Numbered from the stretch's first letter, positions 1-6,898 are shown. The stretch is 15,331 bases of DNA from Candidatus Neomicrothrix sp. UBA825 (GCA_002295705.1 DBHP01000043.1:6652-21982), one strand, 5' to 3'. The notes: a model not told the origin generated them from the letters alone. A program made the numbers and translations.

Positions 1-67
1 CGCGTTTGCTCATGTTGGTAGCCTAGCGGTAATACTGGTTTCTAATATGGTATTAGTTTATGGGGCT

Positions 68-376
68 TTAACCTGTGGCTGTTCTGTGCCTTCGTAAGCC
101 AATTACGGGGGTTGTGGGTGCAAATCCAGCTTCAGCACGCTCTATCTCTGATTCGCCTCCCCAGAAGCCAAGTTCTCTTTGCTGACGGGCATAGGTTTGG
201 CAGTCAGCAAGAACTTCGCACTCAAAGCAAACTTTTCGAGCACGATTCTCACGTCGTTCTCTAGCAGCTGGCCTTTCGCCTGGAGGAGGAAAGAATAGTT
301 GCGACTTTCCTTGACATCCCGCATTTTCCATCCACCAGGGTCTGGTGCTGGGTGCTTGGACTTCAATTGCTGTCAT
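68..376 (-). CDS. WhiB-family iron-sulfur transcriptional regulator
   Basis: A 102-residue protein with the full WhiB signature: Cys21, then Cys50-x2-Cys53-x5-Cys59 as the four ligands of a [4Fe-4S] cluster, followed by the GFWGGES turn at residues 70-76 that matches the family's G-(V/I/F)-W-G-G motif. A basic tail (LRRHRTATG) follows, as in family members that contact DNA. Known family role: redox- or NO-sensing partners of the primary sigma factor that control cell division, stress or antibiotic-response genes in Actinobacteria. The ATG start is supported by an AAAGGG ribosome site six bases upstream (383-388) and by the fact that the first Cys lies 20 residues in. The gene lies 128 bases downstream of a same-strand dehydrogenase and has its own promoter-like elements, so it is probably transcribed independently. 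The subgroup (WhiA/B/D or WhiB1-7) cannot be fixed by eye. Confidence 0.93.
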   Translation of the reverse strand: MTAIEVQAPSTRPWWMENAGCQGKSQLFFPPPGERPAARERRENRARKVCFECEVLADCQTYARQQRELGFWGGESEIERAEAGFAPTTPVIGLRRHRTATG

Positions 377-411
377 TGAATACCCTTTAGATTGCCTCTA
401 CTCACATTGTC

Positions 412-440
412 AATCTATGCGGGTTTTACTATTTTGTCAT
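412..440 (-). promoter_or_regulatory. Candidate sigma-70-type promoter of the WhiB-like gene
   Basis: On the minus strand, ATGACA (435-440; 5 of 6 matches to TTGACA) is followed after exactly 17 bases by TAGATT (412-417; 4 of 6 matches to TATAAT). Transcription would start about 30 bases before the WhiB-like ATG. A second TTGACA (408-413) overlaps the proposed -10 but has only a poor -10 partner (TAAAGG), so I prefer the first pair. Confidence 0.5.
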
Positions 441-475
441 GATCTTCTTCATGAATAGTTATGATCTGCTCATCA
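439..475. repeat. Two-copy imperfect direct repeat upstream of the WhiB promoter
   Basis: ATGATCTTCTTCATGA (439-454) recurs as ATGATCTGCTCATCA (461-475). The first seven bases are identical, the copies start 22 bases apart (about two helical turns), and one base is missing in the second copy. The pair lies immediately upstream of, and slightly overlapping, the proposed -35 element, which is a position expected for activator or repressor sites. The repeat is seen directly; its function as an operator is inference. Confidence 0.4.
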
Positions 476-504
476 TTATTATAGATAATAAAAGTTGATC
501 CCCT

Positions 505-1440
505 TTAGACCTCTACTGCAACTTTTATGACACCTTCTTTACGAGATCGAGCGGCTGCAAAAGCATCAGGAGCTGCATCGATTGGGAATCGATGGGTGAT
601 TAATGCTCTTGATAATTCGGGGGTTGCAGCAAGAATTTTTACAGCCAATTCAAAATCGCGCTGCCCTTGGGTATTACCGTATGTAATGGATGGAACCAAT
701 GACACTTCTTTCATCCCCATGGACATGCCGGGCAACTCTGTTGGACTCCAATAGGTAGAGGGAATTCCTACTAAGCCCCCCTTGGCAGTCAAGTTCACCG
801 CAGTTGCTAGAGCACTTTCAGTTCCAGCTGCTTCAATCACTACTGGCGCTAGTTCAGGACGCTGGGACTGAGTCCCTAGACGGTATCCTGCATCAATTTG
901 GTGTTGATGACGAGCATGAAGTTCAACTTCTGCACCAAAGTGTTTAGCTACAGCAACGCAACACAGTCCTATTGTTCCACCACCAACAACAACAATCCTC
1001 TTAAGCGAATTTGCGCCCACCCGAAATAAACATCTAACTGCTACAGCCAGTGGCTCAATCAAAAAAGCGTCTCTCACGTCAATGCCATTTGGTAATGGGG
1101 CGAGAAATCGTTCAGGTACAAGAATCTTTTCTGCCATCCCCCCATCAATGCCAATACCCATAGTGTTAGGCAAAGCAGTGTCACAATACGGTTGTGAACC
1201 TTCATTACAATGCTTGCAAATGCCACATGACAGCATTGGCTCTATAGCTACAGGGCGACCATCTGACGTAATGCCAGAAATCTCATGGCCTGGAATTACG
1301 TTCATCATATTTGAATCAATTAAGTGAAGATCTGACCCGCAGATACCGACCGCTTTCACATTAACTAGAACGCCATCGCCTTTAGGCTCCTGAACGTCGC
1401 ATAGCTCTATAAATTGATCTGAGACACGTATTGCTTTCAT
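505..1440 (-). CDS. Zinc-dependent medium-chain alcohol/polyol dehydrogenase
   Basis: A 311-residue member of the MDR superfamily (GroES-like fold followed by a Rossmann fold), oxidising an alcohol with NAD(P). Catalytic zinc motifs are visible: Cys34 in GICGSD, His52-Glu53 in PGHE, and Glu129 in IEPLA. The structural zinc set is Cys72, Cys75, Cys78 and Cys86. The nucleotide-binding turn is GGGTIG at 153-158. The end of the second Rossmann strand reads HARHQHQ instead of carrying the acidic residue typical of strict NAD enzymes, which suggests possible NADP use (inference). It is somewhat shorter than the usual 340-350 residues. Closest general resemblance is to threonine/sorbitol/butanediol-type dehydrogenases; the substrate is unknown. 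It diverges from coaA across a 130-base intergenic region and stops 128 bases before the WhiB-like gene on the same strand. Confidence 0.9.
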   Translation of the reverse strand: MKAIRVSDQFIELCDVQEPKGDGVLVNVKAVGICGSDLHLIDSNMMNVIPGHEISGITSDGRPVAIEPMLSCGICKHCNEGSQPYCDTALPNTMGIGIDGGMAEKILVPERFLAPLPNGIDVRDAFLIEPLAVAVRCLFRVGANSLKRIVVVGGGTIGLCCVAVAKHFGAEVELHARHQHQIDAGYRLGTQSQRPELAPVVIEAAGTESALATAVNLTAKGGLVGIPSTYWSPTELPGMSMGMKEVSLVPSITYGNTQGQRDFELAVKILAATPELSRALITHRFPIDAAPDAFAAARSRKEGVIKVAVEV

Positions 1441-1474
1441 GTATCTATTGTCTCTCTTATGGCAAGAATGTTGA

Positions 1475-1502
1475 AATATAGACTCGAAATTTGTTTTGGT
1501 AA
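1475..1502 (-). promoter_or_regulatory. Candidate promoter of the zinc dehydrogenase gene
   Basis: On the minus strand, TTACCA (1497-1502) and TATATT (1475-1480) are separated by 16 bases; they match 4 of 6 and 5 of 6 of the sigma-70 consensus. Transcription would begin roughly 30 bases before the dehydrogenase ATG. The same intergenic region must also hold the coaA promoter. A plus-strand CATAAT at 1505-1510 is a possible -10 for it but has no good -35. Confidence 0.3.
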
Positions 1503-1558
1503 GACATAATTAGTAAATCTTAGAAGGCACACAACAAGTAGTGTGCTGCGAACAATAC

Positions 1559-1562
1559 GAGG
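1559..1562 (+). promoter_or_regulatory. Ribosome binding site deciding the coaA start
   Basis: GAGG lies eight bases before the ATG at 1571. This is better placed than anything in front of the upstream in-frame GTG at 1541, whose only purine-rich site (GAAGG) is about 13 bases away. Confidence 0.55.
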
Positions 1563-1570
1563 TCACTCCG

Positions 1571-2464
1571 ATGCCTAAAGCTACTCAATTGCTAAACCGA
1601 GAAAAGTGGCTTGAAGAAATTACTGGTTGGGGAACAAAAAGAATGCAGGGCATTGCTGACTTGAACTTCACTCAAGTAGAGATTGACGAAATCTACGCTC
1701 CTTTAATTCAAAGACTGATCAGCCACTCTGAGCATTCATTGAAAGTAGAAACGGGAGGCGTGCAGCCTTTATTGCTTGGCATTACGGGAAGCGTATCAGT
1801 CGGCAAATCAACAGTTTCAAAGATCATAAAGGAATTAGCCACTAGTCCTCCCATAAACCTTTCAGCTCAGGTCATCTCAACTGACAACTTTCTCTTTCCT
1901 AACTCGCAACTACAAAAGGATCAAATTCTTCATCGCAAAGGTTTCCCTGAGAGTTTTGACCACGCAGCCATCATCAAATTCCTGTCAGAAATCAGAGAGG
2001 GAAAGCCTGATTCAATAATCCCAATCTATTCGCATGAAACTTATGACATTGAAGGAATTTCCCATTCTGAAGTAACAGATTTGATCATCATTGAGGGAGT
2101 TAACATTCTTCAAGACCCCCCAGAAGGAGAAGGTCAGGATCAATCAATACGAGAGTTTCTTGACTTTTCGATTTTCATAGACGCAGACGAAAGTGAAATT
2201 ATCCAATGGTATGAAGATAGATTTCTTAAGTACTGCTCTTTGGCTGAGGACAATACCGACTCTTTCTTTTCACAGTTTAGGAGCCTGACCATTAAGGAGC
2301 GAAGAAAGATTGCTTTTGAGATTTGGAAATCAGTGAATAAGCCCAACTTAGATACCCACATTTATCCATCAAAAGAATACGCTGACTTAATAATCAAAAA
2401 AGGGCCCGACCATTTAGTTTCGTCGTTGCAAGTTCCATTGTCTTGGTTGTCATCTCTAAAGTGA
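1571..2464 (+). CDS. coaA: Pantothenate kinase, type I (CoaA)
   Basis: Phosphorylates pantothenate to 4'-phosphopantothenate with ATP, the committed and usually feedback-controlled step of coenzyme A synthesis, in the cytosol. Counting from the ATG at 1571 the protein has 297 residues. The P-loop GSVSVGKST is at 73-81. STDNF (Asp105) corresponds to the catalytic ITTDGF segment of the E. coli enzyme, followed by RKGFPESFD, the YSH segment and IIEGVNILQ, then DFSIFIDA and WYEDRFLK. The order and spacing match prokaryotic type I kinases along the whole length, although it is slightly shorter than the usual 310-316 residues. An in-frame GTG at 1541 would add ten residues but has a poorer ribosome site. 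It heads a same-strand run with a MaoC hydratase and msrA. CoA supply fits the CoA-rich metabolism of the window. Confidence 0.94.
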   Translation: MPKATQLLNREKWLEEITGWGTKRMQGIADLNFTQVEIDEIYAPLIQRLISHSEHSLKVETGGVQPLLLGITGSVSVGKSTVSKIIKELATSPPINLSAQVISTDNFLFPNSQLQKDQILHRKGFPESFDHAAIIKFLSEIREGKPDSIIPIYSHETYDIEGISHSEVTDLIIIEGVNILQDPPEGEGQDQSIREFLDFSIFIDADESEIIQWYEDRFLKYCSLAEDNTDSFFSQFRSLTIKERRKIAFEIWKSVNKPNLDTHIYPSKEYADLIIKKGPDHLVSSLQVPLSWLSSLK

Positions 2465-2498
2465 CGACTGAAGACTGTATGCAGTAGTCTTAACATTC

Positions 2499-2505
2499 AA
2501 AGGAG
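2499..2505 (+). promoter_or_regulatory. Strong ribosome binding site of the MaoC hydratase
   Basis: AAAGGAG, a near-perfect anti-16S match, lies five bases before the ATG at 2511. It is the strongest Shine-Dalgarno sequence I found here and suggests high translation of the hydratase compared with its neighbours. Confidence 0.7.
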
Positions 2506-2510
2506 TTGAA

Positions 2511-3365
2511 ATGGGTATTAATTTAGACGCTATTGGCATGGAATCTGAACCGCATGAAAGTTCGTGGGATTCTAAAGATTGTTTACTCTACAGTTTGGGT
2601 GTTGGGGCTGGAGCAACTGACCCGACAGGGTTTGAATTAGAATTCACGACAGAGAATACGAAAGATATTCAACAAAAGGCTTTACCCACCATGTGTGTTG
2701 TTTTGGGTGGGACTGGGGGACGAGGTCCTCTTGCACATTTAGGTGATGTGAATTACTCAAAAATGGTCCATGGTGAACAGGGTGTCGTCCTTCATAAGCC
2801 GCTTCCAACGCAAGCCATTATCTCCTCAACCAGTAAGATTTCCAATATCTATGATAAGGGGAAGGCTGCTTTGGTGATTCTTGAAACCACAGCTCTCGAT
2901 ACCTCTGATGGCCTTCCAGTTTTCACTAACATCAGTAAGTTATTTTTTCGTGATGAAGGTGGCTGGGGTGGTGACCGAGGACCTGTAGACAAAATTGAAT
3001 TCCCTGACCGGAACGCAGACAGCGTCGTTAGTTATGAAACTAGAAACGATCAGGCACTTCTTTATAGGCTCAATGGGGACCGTAATCCTCTTCACTCTGA
3101 CCCATCTTTTGCTGCTTTGGGTGGTTTTCCTAAACCTATTTTGCACGGACTTTGCACATACGGCTTTACTGGTAGAGCTCTCGTTCATCTGGCCTGTGAT
3201 GGCAATCCTGATAATTTCAAGAGTATGGACGGGCGTTTCAGTTCCCCTGTAATCCCCGGTGAAACTCTTGAAGTGCACGTTTGGGAAGATCAAGATCATT
3301 TCAAGTTCCGGACTATGGTTGGAGAAAGAGTCGTGCTTGACAACGGAATACTTCATACTCGGTAA
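2511..3365 (+). CDS. MaoC-type (R)-specific 2-enoyl-CoA hydratase
   Basis: A 284-residue double hot-dog protein. The N-terminal half (about 1-150) holds the GVGAG...TTENT pattern typical of the non-catalytic half of eukaryote-like hydratase 2 and mycobacterial HtdY-like proteins. The C-terminal half contains the hydratase 2 motif YRLNGDRNPLH at 185-195, with Asp190 and His195 as the expected catalytic pair and Asn192 conserved. The family adds water to trans-2-enoyl-CoA to give (R)-3-hydroxyacyl-CoA, in beta-oxidation side routes or multifunctional-enzyme-2-type oxidation of branched or sterol side chains. It lies 46 bases after coaA and 14 bases before msrA, probably in one transcript. Chain-length specificity cannot be deduced. 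Confidence 0.93.
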   Translation: MGINLDAIGMESEPHESSWDSKDCLLYSLGVGAGATDPTGFELEFTTENTKDIQQKALPTMCVVLGGTGGRGPLAHLGDVNYSKMVHGEQGVVLHKPLPTQAIISSTSKISNIYDKGKAALVILETTALDTSDGLPVFTNISKLFFRDEGGWGGDRGPVDKIEFPDRNADSVVSYETRNDQALLYRLNGDRNPLHSDPSFAALGGFPKPILHGLCTYGFTGRALVHLACDGNPDNFKSMDGRFSSPVIPGETLEVHVWEDQDHFKFRTMVGERVVLDNGILHTR

Positions 3366-3379
3366 CGAAGGAAAGATTT

Positions 3380-4018
3380 ATGAGAAATAGAGATATGTTC
3401 CTACCAAAAATGCCTGATGAAGAAATGGCTCTGCCCGGTAGAACCACCCAAATGCAAATAACAGATAGCCATTACATATTAGGGTCTTCTCAAATTGCTC
3501 CAAAGGGAAACAACTTGGTGTACGCCATGTTTGGGATGGGATGTTTCTGGGGGGCAGAGAAGAAATTTTGGGATTTAGAGGGCGTGATGACTACTTCAGT
3601 TGGGTACGCCGGTGGGTTTACCCCTCATCCTCTGTACGAGGAAGTTTGCTCTGGAATGACTGGCCATAATGAAGTTGTGAGGATCGCATTCGACTCTGAA
3701 GTGGTGGACTACAGATCCCTGCTAAAAGTCTTTTGGGAGAACCATAACCCGACTCAAGGTATGAGGCAGGGCAATGATGTCGGAACACAGTACCGTAGCG
3801 GGATCTATTGCTTCTCTGAGGGGCAATTTAGCGATGCTGAGGAGTCAATGCTCGTTTACCAATCAACTCTCTCACAGGAAGGTTTTGGGGAGATAACTAC
3901 GGAGATTGTAATGGCGCCAATATTTTATTTCGCTGAGGATTATCACCAACAGTATTTAGGCAAGAACCCAAATGGGTATTGTGGATTGGGCGGCACTGGA
4001 CTGAGTTGCTCTATCTAG
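3380..4018 (+). CDS. msrA: Peptide methionine-(S)-sulfoxide reductase (MsrA)
   Basis: Reduces methionine-S-sulfoxide in oxidised proteins, using thioredoxin for recycling. The catalytic motif GCFWGAE has the nucleophile Cys55. Also present are VGYAGG, the GHNEVVRI segment, FWENHNPTQGMRQGNDVGTQYRS and AEDYHQQY with the usual conserved acidic and aromatic residues. Two C-terminal cysteines, Cys201 in GYCGLGG and Cys210, are candidates for the two-step disulfide recycling known for the E. coli enzyme. At 212 residues it is the same length as E. coli MsrA and shares its N-terminal extension (ALPGR near residue 17), so it belongs to the long, three-cysteine class. AAGGA seven bases upstream supports the ATG. 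The stop lies only four bases from the convergent stop of the FAS1/OmpA gene. Confidence 0.97.
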   Translation: MRNRDMFLPKMPDEEMALPGRTTQMQITDSHYILGSSQIAPKGNNLVYAMFGMGCFWGAEKKFWDLEGVMTTSVGYAGGFTPHPLYEEVCSGMTGHNEVVRIAFDSEVVDYRSLLKVFWENHNPTQGMRQGNDVGTQYRSGIYCFSEGQFSDAEESMLVYQSTLSQEGFGEITTEIVMAPIFYFAEDYHQQYLGKNPNGYCGLGGTGLSCSI

Positions 4019-4022
4019 ATGG

Positions 4023-5276
4023 CTAGTTTTGAAAAGTGACTCTGAATTCTATTCTCCGGTTCGCTGCTCGGTCTGCAGCAGTGATTTCTGGATCAATTTT
4101 TAAGCGAGTCTCACCGTAGCCTATAGCTGAAAGACGGCTTGAATCGACCCCTCTGGAAATGAGATATTCTAGGACAGCTTCTGCTCGGCTTGCACTTAGG
4201 TCTAGATTTATGTCTTCAGCTCCATCAGTGTCAGAATGCCCTTCTATTTCTAAATTTCCTTCAGGGTTCTCAATGAGGATTTCTGCCACTTGATTGAGAA
4301 TCGGTTTCGAACTATCTGCCAAAAATGGGCTTCCAACTGCAAACAGAATTGGGTCAGAACCCACTATCTGGTTCAACGCTATTTCTGTTTTAATTGTTCC
4401 AGGGATTAAGACAGCATCAATGATATGAATTACACCGTTAGCTGCAGTGATATCTGCTTGGGTGACAAGGCTATCTTGAATTCTAATAGCTGATTGTTCG
4501 CCTGTTTGAACCTTTAACGATTCGCCTTTCAGTGTCGTTAAGCCTGTTCCGTCGGATAATTGTGATGAGTAGAAGTCTCCTGGCACTATGTGAAATTGAA
4601 GTATGTCACTAAGCTGCACTAATTGAGCGAACTCTTGGAGAGCAGCGATATCTAGCGCCTCCATTGCAGCGTTTGTAGGCGCAAAAATCGTTATAGAACT
4701 GACTTCATCACCAATTTGCTCCTCAACCCCTGCTGCGGAGAAGAAATCAGAAACTTGGCTGAGGTTAGGCAGATCTTTTATGACTTCAAAAACTGTTCTC
4801 TGTGACCCCTCAATAACAAGCTTGTCAGCTATTTTTACACCAAGGGCTTCAAATTTATTCAGAACTCTTAAGCGGTCTGATTCATCGATGATTTCTCCTG
4901 ATATTTCAAGGTTAATGATTGCCAAATCAACACCGGTCAAGATCTCAAATTCAGCGGTTACTGTACCATCTGGGATTAGTTGATTCGAAACTACGATCAT
5001 GGCGTCAGCAAGCGCTTGGGCATTAACGCTACCTGTCAAGGCAATAGAGTCTTTCGAATATTGGGCATATGCAGTGATAGGTGCGTTTTGTGATAGTTCT
5101 TCATCATCAACAGGCAAGAGTGGTTTCGGTGTCGGCGCTAAGCTACTGTCAACTGCGTTTGTTGAGGTAAGAAGGGTTAATTCTGACCCATCGGTATCTC
5201 CCCATACAACAAGTCCTAAAAATGACGCCAGAACGCCAAAGAGAAAGGTTCCTATATATTTGATACTTGTTTTCAT
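4023..5276 (-). CDS. Exported BON-like / fasciclin (FAS1) / OmpA-C multidomain envelope protein
   Basis: A 417-residue envelope protein. Residues 1-25 form a Lys-containing N-terminus and one hydrophobic helix (signal anchor or signal peptide). Residues about 30-60 are a Pro/Ser/Thr/acidic linker. Residues about 65-158 contain two beta-alpha units resembling BON domains (ALTGSVN and LEISGEIIDE elements). Residues about 160-293 are a FAS1 domain with both family boxes: TIFAPTNAAM (196-205), FHIVPG (228-233) and NGVIHIIDAVLIP (280-292). Residues about 300-417 are an OmpA-C peptidoglycan-binding domain, IEGHSDTDG then LSASRAEAV. Asp349 and Arg364 have the same 15-residue spacing as the peptidoglycan-contacting Asp and Arg of OmpA. 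BON plus OmpA recalls mycobacterial ArfA; the inserted FAS1 adhesion module is the unusual part. Its start overlaps the DUF2510 stop by ATGA, so the two are translationally coupled. Likely role: a wall-anchored surface or adhesion protein (inference). Confidence 0.88.
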   Translation of the reverse strand: MKTSIKYIGTFLFGVLASFLGLVVWGDTDGSELTLLTSTNAVDSSLAPTPKPLLPVDDEELSQNAPITAYAQYSKDSIALTGSVNAQALADAMIVVSNQLIPDGTVTAEFEILTGVDLAIINLEISGEIIDESDRLRVLNKFEALGVKIADKLVIEGSQRTVFEVIKDLPNLSQVSDFFSAAGVEEQIGDEVSSITIFAPTNAAMEALDIAALQEFAQLVQLSDILQFHIVPGDFYSSQLSDGTGLTTLKGESLKVQTGEQSAIRIQDSLVTQADITAANGVIHIIDAVLIPGTIKTEIALNQIVGSDPILFAVGSPFLADSSKPILNQVAEILIENPEGNLEIEGHSDTDGAEDINLDLSASRAEAVLEYLISRGVDSSRLSAIGYGETRLKIDPEITAADRAANRRIEFRVTFQN

Positions 5277-5647
5277 ATTCCTAAGACTGCTTCAATAGTA
5301 ATGCCGATACTGCTAAAGGCAGCGAAATCGTTTGTAATGTTGTTTCCGTTCTGATTCGTAATGTGAATCAGGCTTGATTCATCAAGAAATCCCGTCGGCC
5401 AGAATGCTTTTAAAAGTAAATAAATAATGAGGATAGTGGCTCCCCAAGTTATAGCTCTAAGAGTGAGTCTGATCCATAGTCGATCAAACCGTGCGCGTAA
5501 TATGGGATCTGTACCGGTAGCACCATAGTGAGATACGTGTTTAGTCCATTTCTGACCATCCCAATAGCGAGCTTCGTAACGCCCAGTCGGGTCAGAATAC
5601 CATCCTTCATCCAGCAAAGGAGGGGGTGGGAAAAAAGGGCGATTCAC
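5273..5647 (-). CDS. DUF2510-domain small membrane protein
   Basis: A 124-residue protein. After a proline-rich N-terminus comes the DUF2510 motif at residues 14-38: GWYSDPTGRYEARYWDG with W34 and the HV end, a short aromatic domain found at the N-terminus of many actinobacterial membrane proteins. One hydrophobic helix at about 64-83 follows, then a polar Asn-rich segment and a hydrophobic tail that may lie outside the membrane. Function of the family is not established. The start is a GTG; an in-frame TAA six bases upstream leaves only this GTG or a TTG at codon 11. Neither has a recognisable Shine-Dalgarno sequence. The stop overlaps the start of the FAS1/OmpA gene by four bases, so a joint job in the envelope is likely (inference). 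Confidence 0.82.
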   Translation of the reverse strand: MNRPFFPPPPLLDEGWYSDPTGRYEARYWDGQKWTKHVSHYGATGTDPILRARFDRLWIRLTLRAITWGATILIIYLLLKAFWPTGFLDESSLIHITNQNGNNITNDFAAFSSIGITIEAVLGI

Positions 5648-5649
5648 AT

Positions 5650-5655
5650 ATTATA
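5650..5655 (-). promoter_or_regulatory. Perfect TATAAT box abutting the DUF2510 start
   Basis: On the minus strand TATAAT ends two bases before the GTG at 5647. No convincing -35 sits 16-18 bases upstream. As a -10 box it would place the transcript start at or just inside the first codons, giving a leaderless or slightly shortened reading frame. It is in the 73-base gap between the glycosyltransferase stop and this gene, the natural place for a second promoter. Confidence 0.35.
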
Positions 5656-5720
5656 CATTAGCTGTCAGAATCAAGTATTGAAGGTCACTTACCTAGTACA
5701 ACCTTCGCTTGAAGCTGTTG

Positions 5721-6875
5721 TTAGTTATCTTCTGTAAGGTCTCTCGTTTGCTTAGGTTTCGTAGTGTAGTTGCGGCTTTTCCACTCAATACTCTGTCCAG
5801 TCATTGCAATAATCATTGACCAAAACAATGTTGCTCCCCAGAAAAGCATCGCAAAGGGGTGGAAAATAACTCCCCAAAGAGGATCCCTCCCAACAGATGA
5901 AGTGATAAATCTTCCAAGTATTAATAGGACTACTTGCCATAAGACTTCCATCGGCACAGGGGATCCGAAGAAACCTGCAAGGAGCCGTAAGAACGGCAGT
6001 GCCAATAACGGGGCCACTAGAAATGTCACTAGGAGAGACAACGAGGTCCTATAACTAAGAGCACCGTATGCATTCTTTGAAAAGCCTTTCCATATATCTC
6101 TAAACCCTGAATACCAGGTGGTGGTAGCAAGATCGGTACCATTTATTAACCTTTGTTGATAACCCGCAGCTTTGACTGAGCGAGCAAGTTGCACATCATC
6201 AACGATGTGATCAGGGTGAGCTGCATGGCCACCTGATTCGATATATGCTGTTGAGCTAACTCCTATGAATGGGCCAAATGCTAGGGCGATATCAGGATTT
6301 GAACTTCTATGGATAAGCGAGGCTGGGAATAGTGCCAATATTGCATGATTGACTATCGGCAGGAGGATGCTGCTAGAAAAGGATGTGCCTTGGTTACGCA
6401 GCAGAGAAGCTACCATCTCAACATTTTCTGTTTCCATAACATGCAGAACTGAAGTAATAGCTGCAGGTTCGAGGACAGCGTCTGCATCTATGAAGAAGAG
6501 GACATCCCCCGTTGCTTGCTTTGACAGTTGATGGCATGCCCAGTTCTTACCTGTCCATCCTGCTGGTATTGGTTTCCCTGATATGAGTTTGATTTTGGGG
6601 TTTTGAGACTCCACTATTGATCGAGTTCTATCAGTTGAGTGGTCGTCAAGCACTATGATTTCAATATTTTGATGGTCTTGATTGCTTAGAGACCGAAGAC
6701 AATTCCCTATGGACCCTTCTTCGTTTCTTGCTGGAATTAGAAGGCTAACTTTGGTATTTGATTGTGGAAGTTTTGCCTTGGGGCGAATCACGACTCGTAG
6801 ATTCCATAAAATCAAGCCAAGTTGGCACACAAGTAACAGTGTTAAAAATCTTCCAAAGATAAATTCCCAAGTCAT
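5721..6875 (-). CDS. Membrane-associated family 2 glycosyltransferase (CrtQ/HpnB-like)
   Basis: A 384-residue GT-A glycosyltransferase. An N-terminal membrane helix (about 5-30) is followed by the catalytic domain: SLLIPARNEE at 44-53, LDDHSTDRT with Asp77-Asp78, the subgroup signature PAGWTGKNWA at 104-113, FIDADA with Asp130-Ala-Asp132 for metal/nucleotide sugar, and a VDDVQLA acidic motif as likely catalytic base. The C-terminal third has hydrophobic segments at about 279-303, 312-327 and 331-360, ending in IEWKSRNY, like the WKGRxY end of carotenoid and hopanoid-type family 2 enzymes. Likely role: sugar transfer to a membrane lipid such as a carotenoid, hopanoid or glycerolipid; the acceptor is unknown. 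It starts 23 bases after the PlsY-like gene with AGGA close to its ATG, so the two are probably cotranscribed, which hints at a shared lipid product (inference). Confidence 0.9.
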   Translation of the reverse strand: MTWEFIFGRFLTLLLVCQLGLILWNLRVVIRPKAKLPQSNTKVSLLIPARNEEGSIGNCLRSLSNQDHQNIEIIVLDDHSTDRTRSIVESQNPKIKLISGKPIPAGWTGKNWACHQLSKQATGDVLFFIDADAVLEPAAITSVLHVMETENVEMVASLLRNQGTSFSSSILLPIVNHAILALFPASLIHRSSNPDIALAFGPFIGVSSTAYIESGGHAAHPDHIVDDVQLARSVKAAGYQQRLINGTDLATTTWYSGFRDIWKGFSKNAYGALSYRTSLSLLVTFLVAPLLALPFLRLLAGFFGSPVPMEVLWQVVLLILGRFITSSVGRDPLWGVIFHPFAMLFWGATLFWSMIIAMTGQSIEWKSRNYTTKPKQTRDLTEDN

Positions 6876-6898
6876 CTTGTCCTACTCCACAGCCTCAA

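Noticed and set aside
1..13. Minus-strand ATG at 11-13 reading Met-Ser-Lys-Arg, possible start of a gene leaving the window
   Set aside because: Only four codons are visible and the upstream AGG is weak and nine bases away. Not enough to call a gene.
13..67. Possible tRNA (a D-arm-like GGTAGCCTAGCGGTAATAC) and a TAATA-type hairpin (42-56) at the window's left end
   Set aside because: No matching anticodon stem, T-arm or acceptor stem can be drawn. The hairpin has six AT-rich pairs and no T-run, so neither a tRNA nor a terminator is supported.
476..491. AT-only inverted repeat TTATTA-TAGA-TAATAA after the zinc dehydrogenase stop
   Set aside because: It has no GC pairs, so the hairpin would be too weak to act as an intrinsic terminator.
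1541..1570. Ten-residue GTG-initiated N-terminal extension of CoaA
   Set aside because: The ATG at 1571 has a better-spaced GAGG ribosome site and the extension resembles nothing in the family.
2472..2490. Short hairpin between coaA and the MaoC gene as an attenuator or terminator
   Set aside because: It has only four to five pairs with a bulge and no T-run, and the strong ribosome site downstream suggests readthrough in one transcript.
2940..3356. 138-codon open frame antisense to the MaoC hydratase
   Set aside because: It is a shadow of a well-supported gene: no motif, unusual residue composition and no ribosome site.
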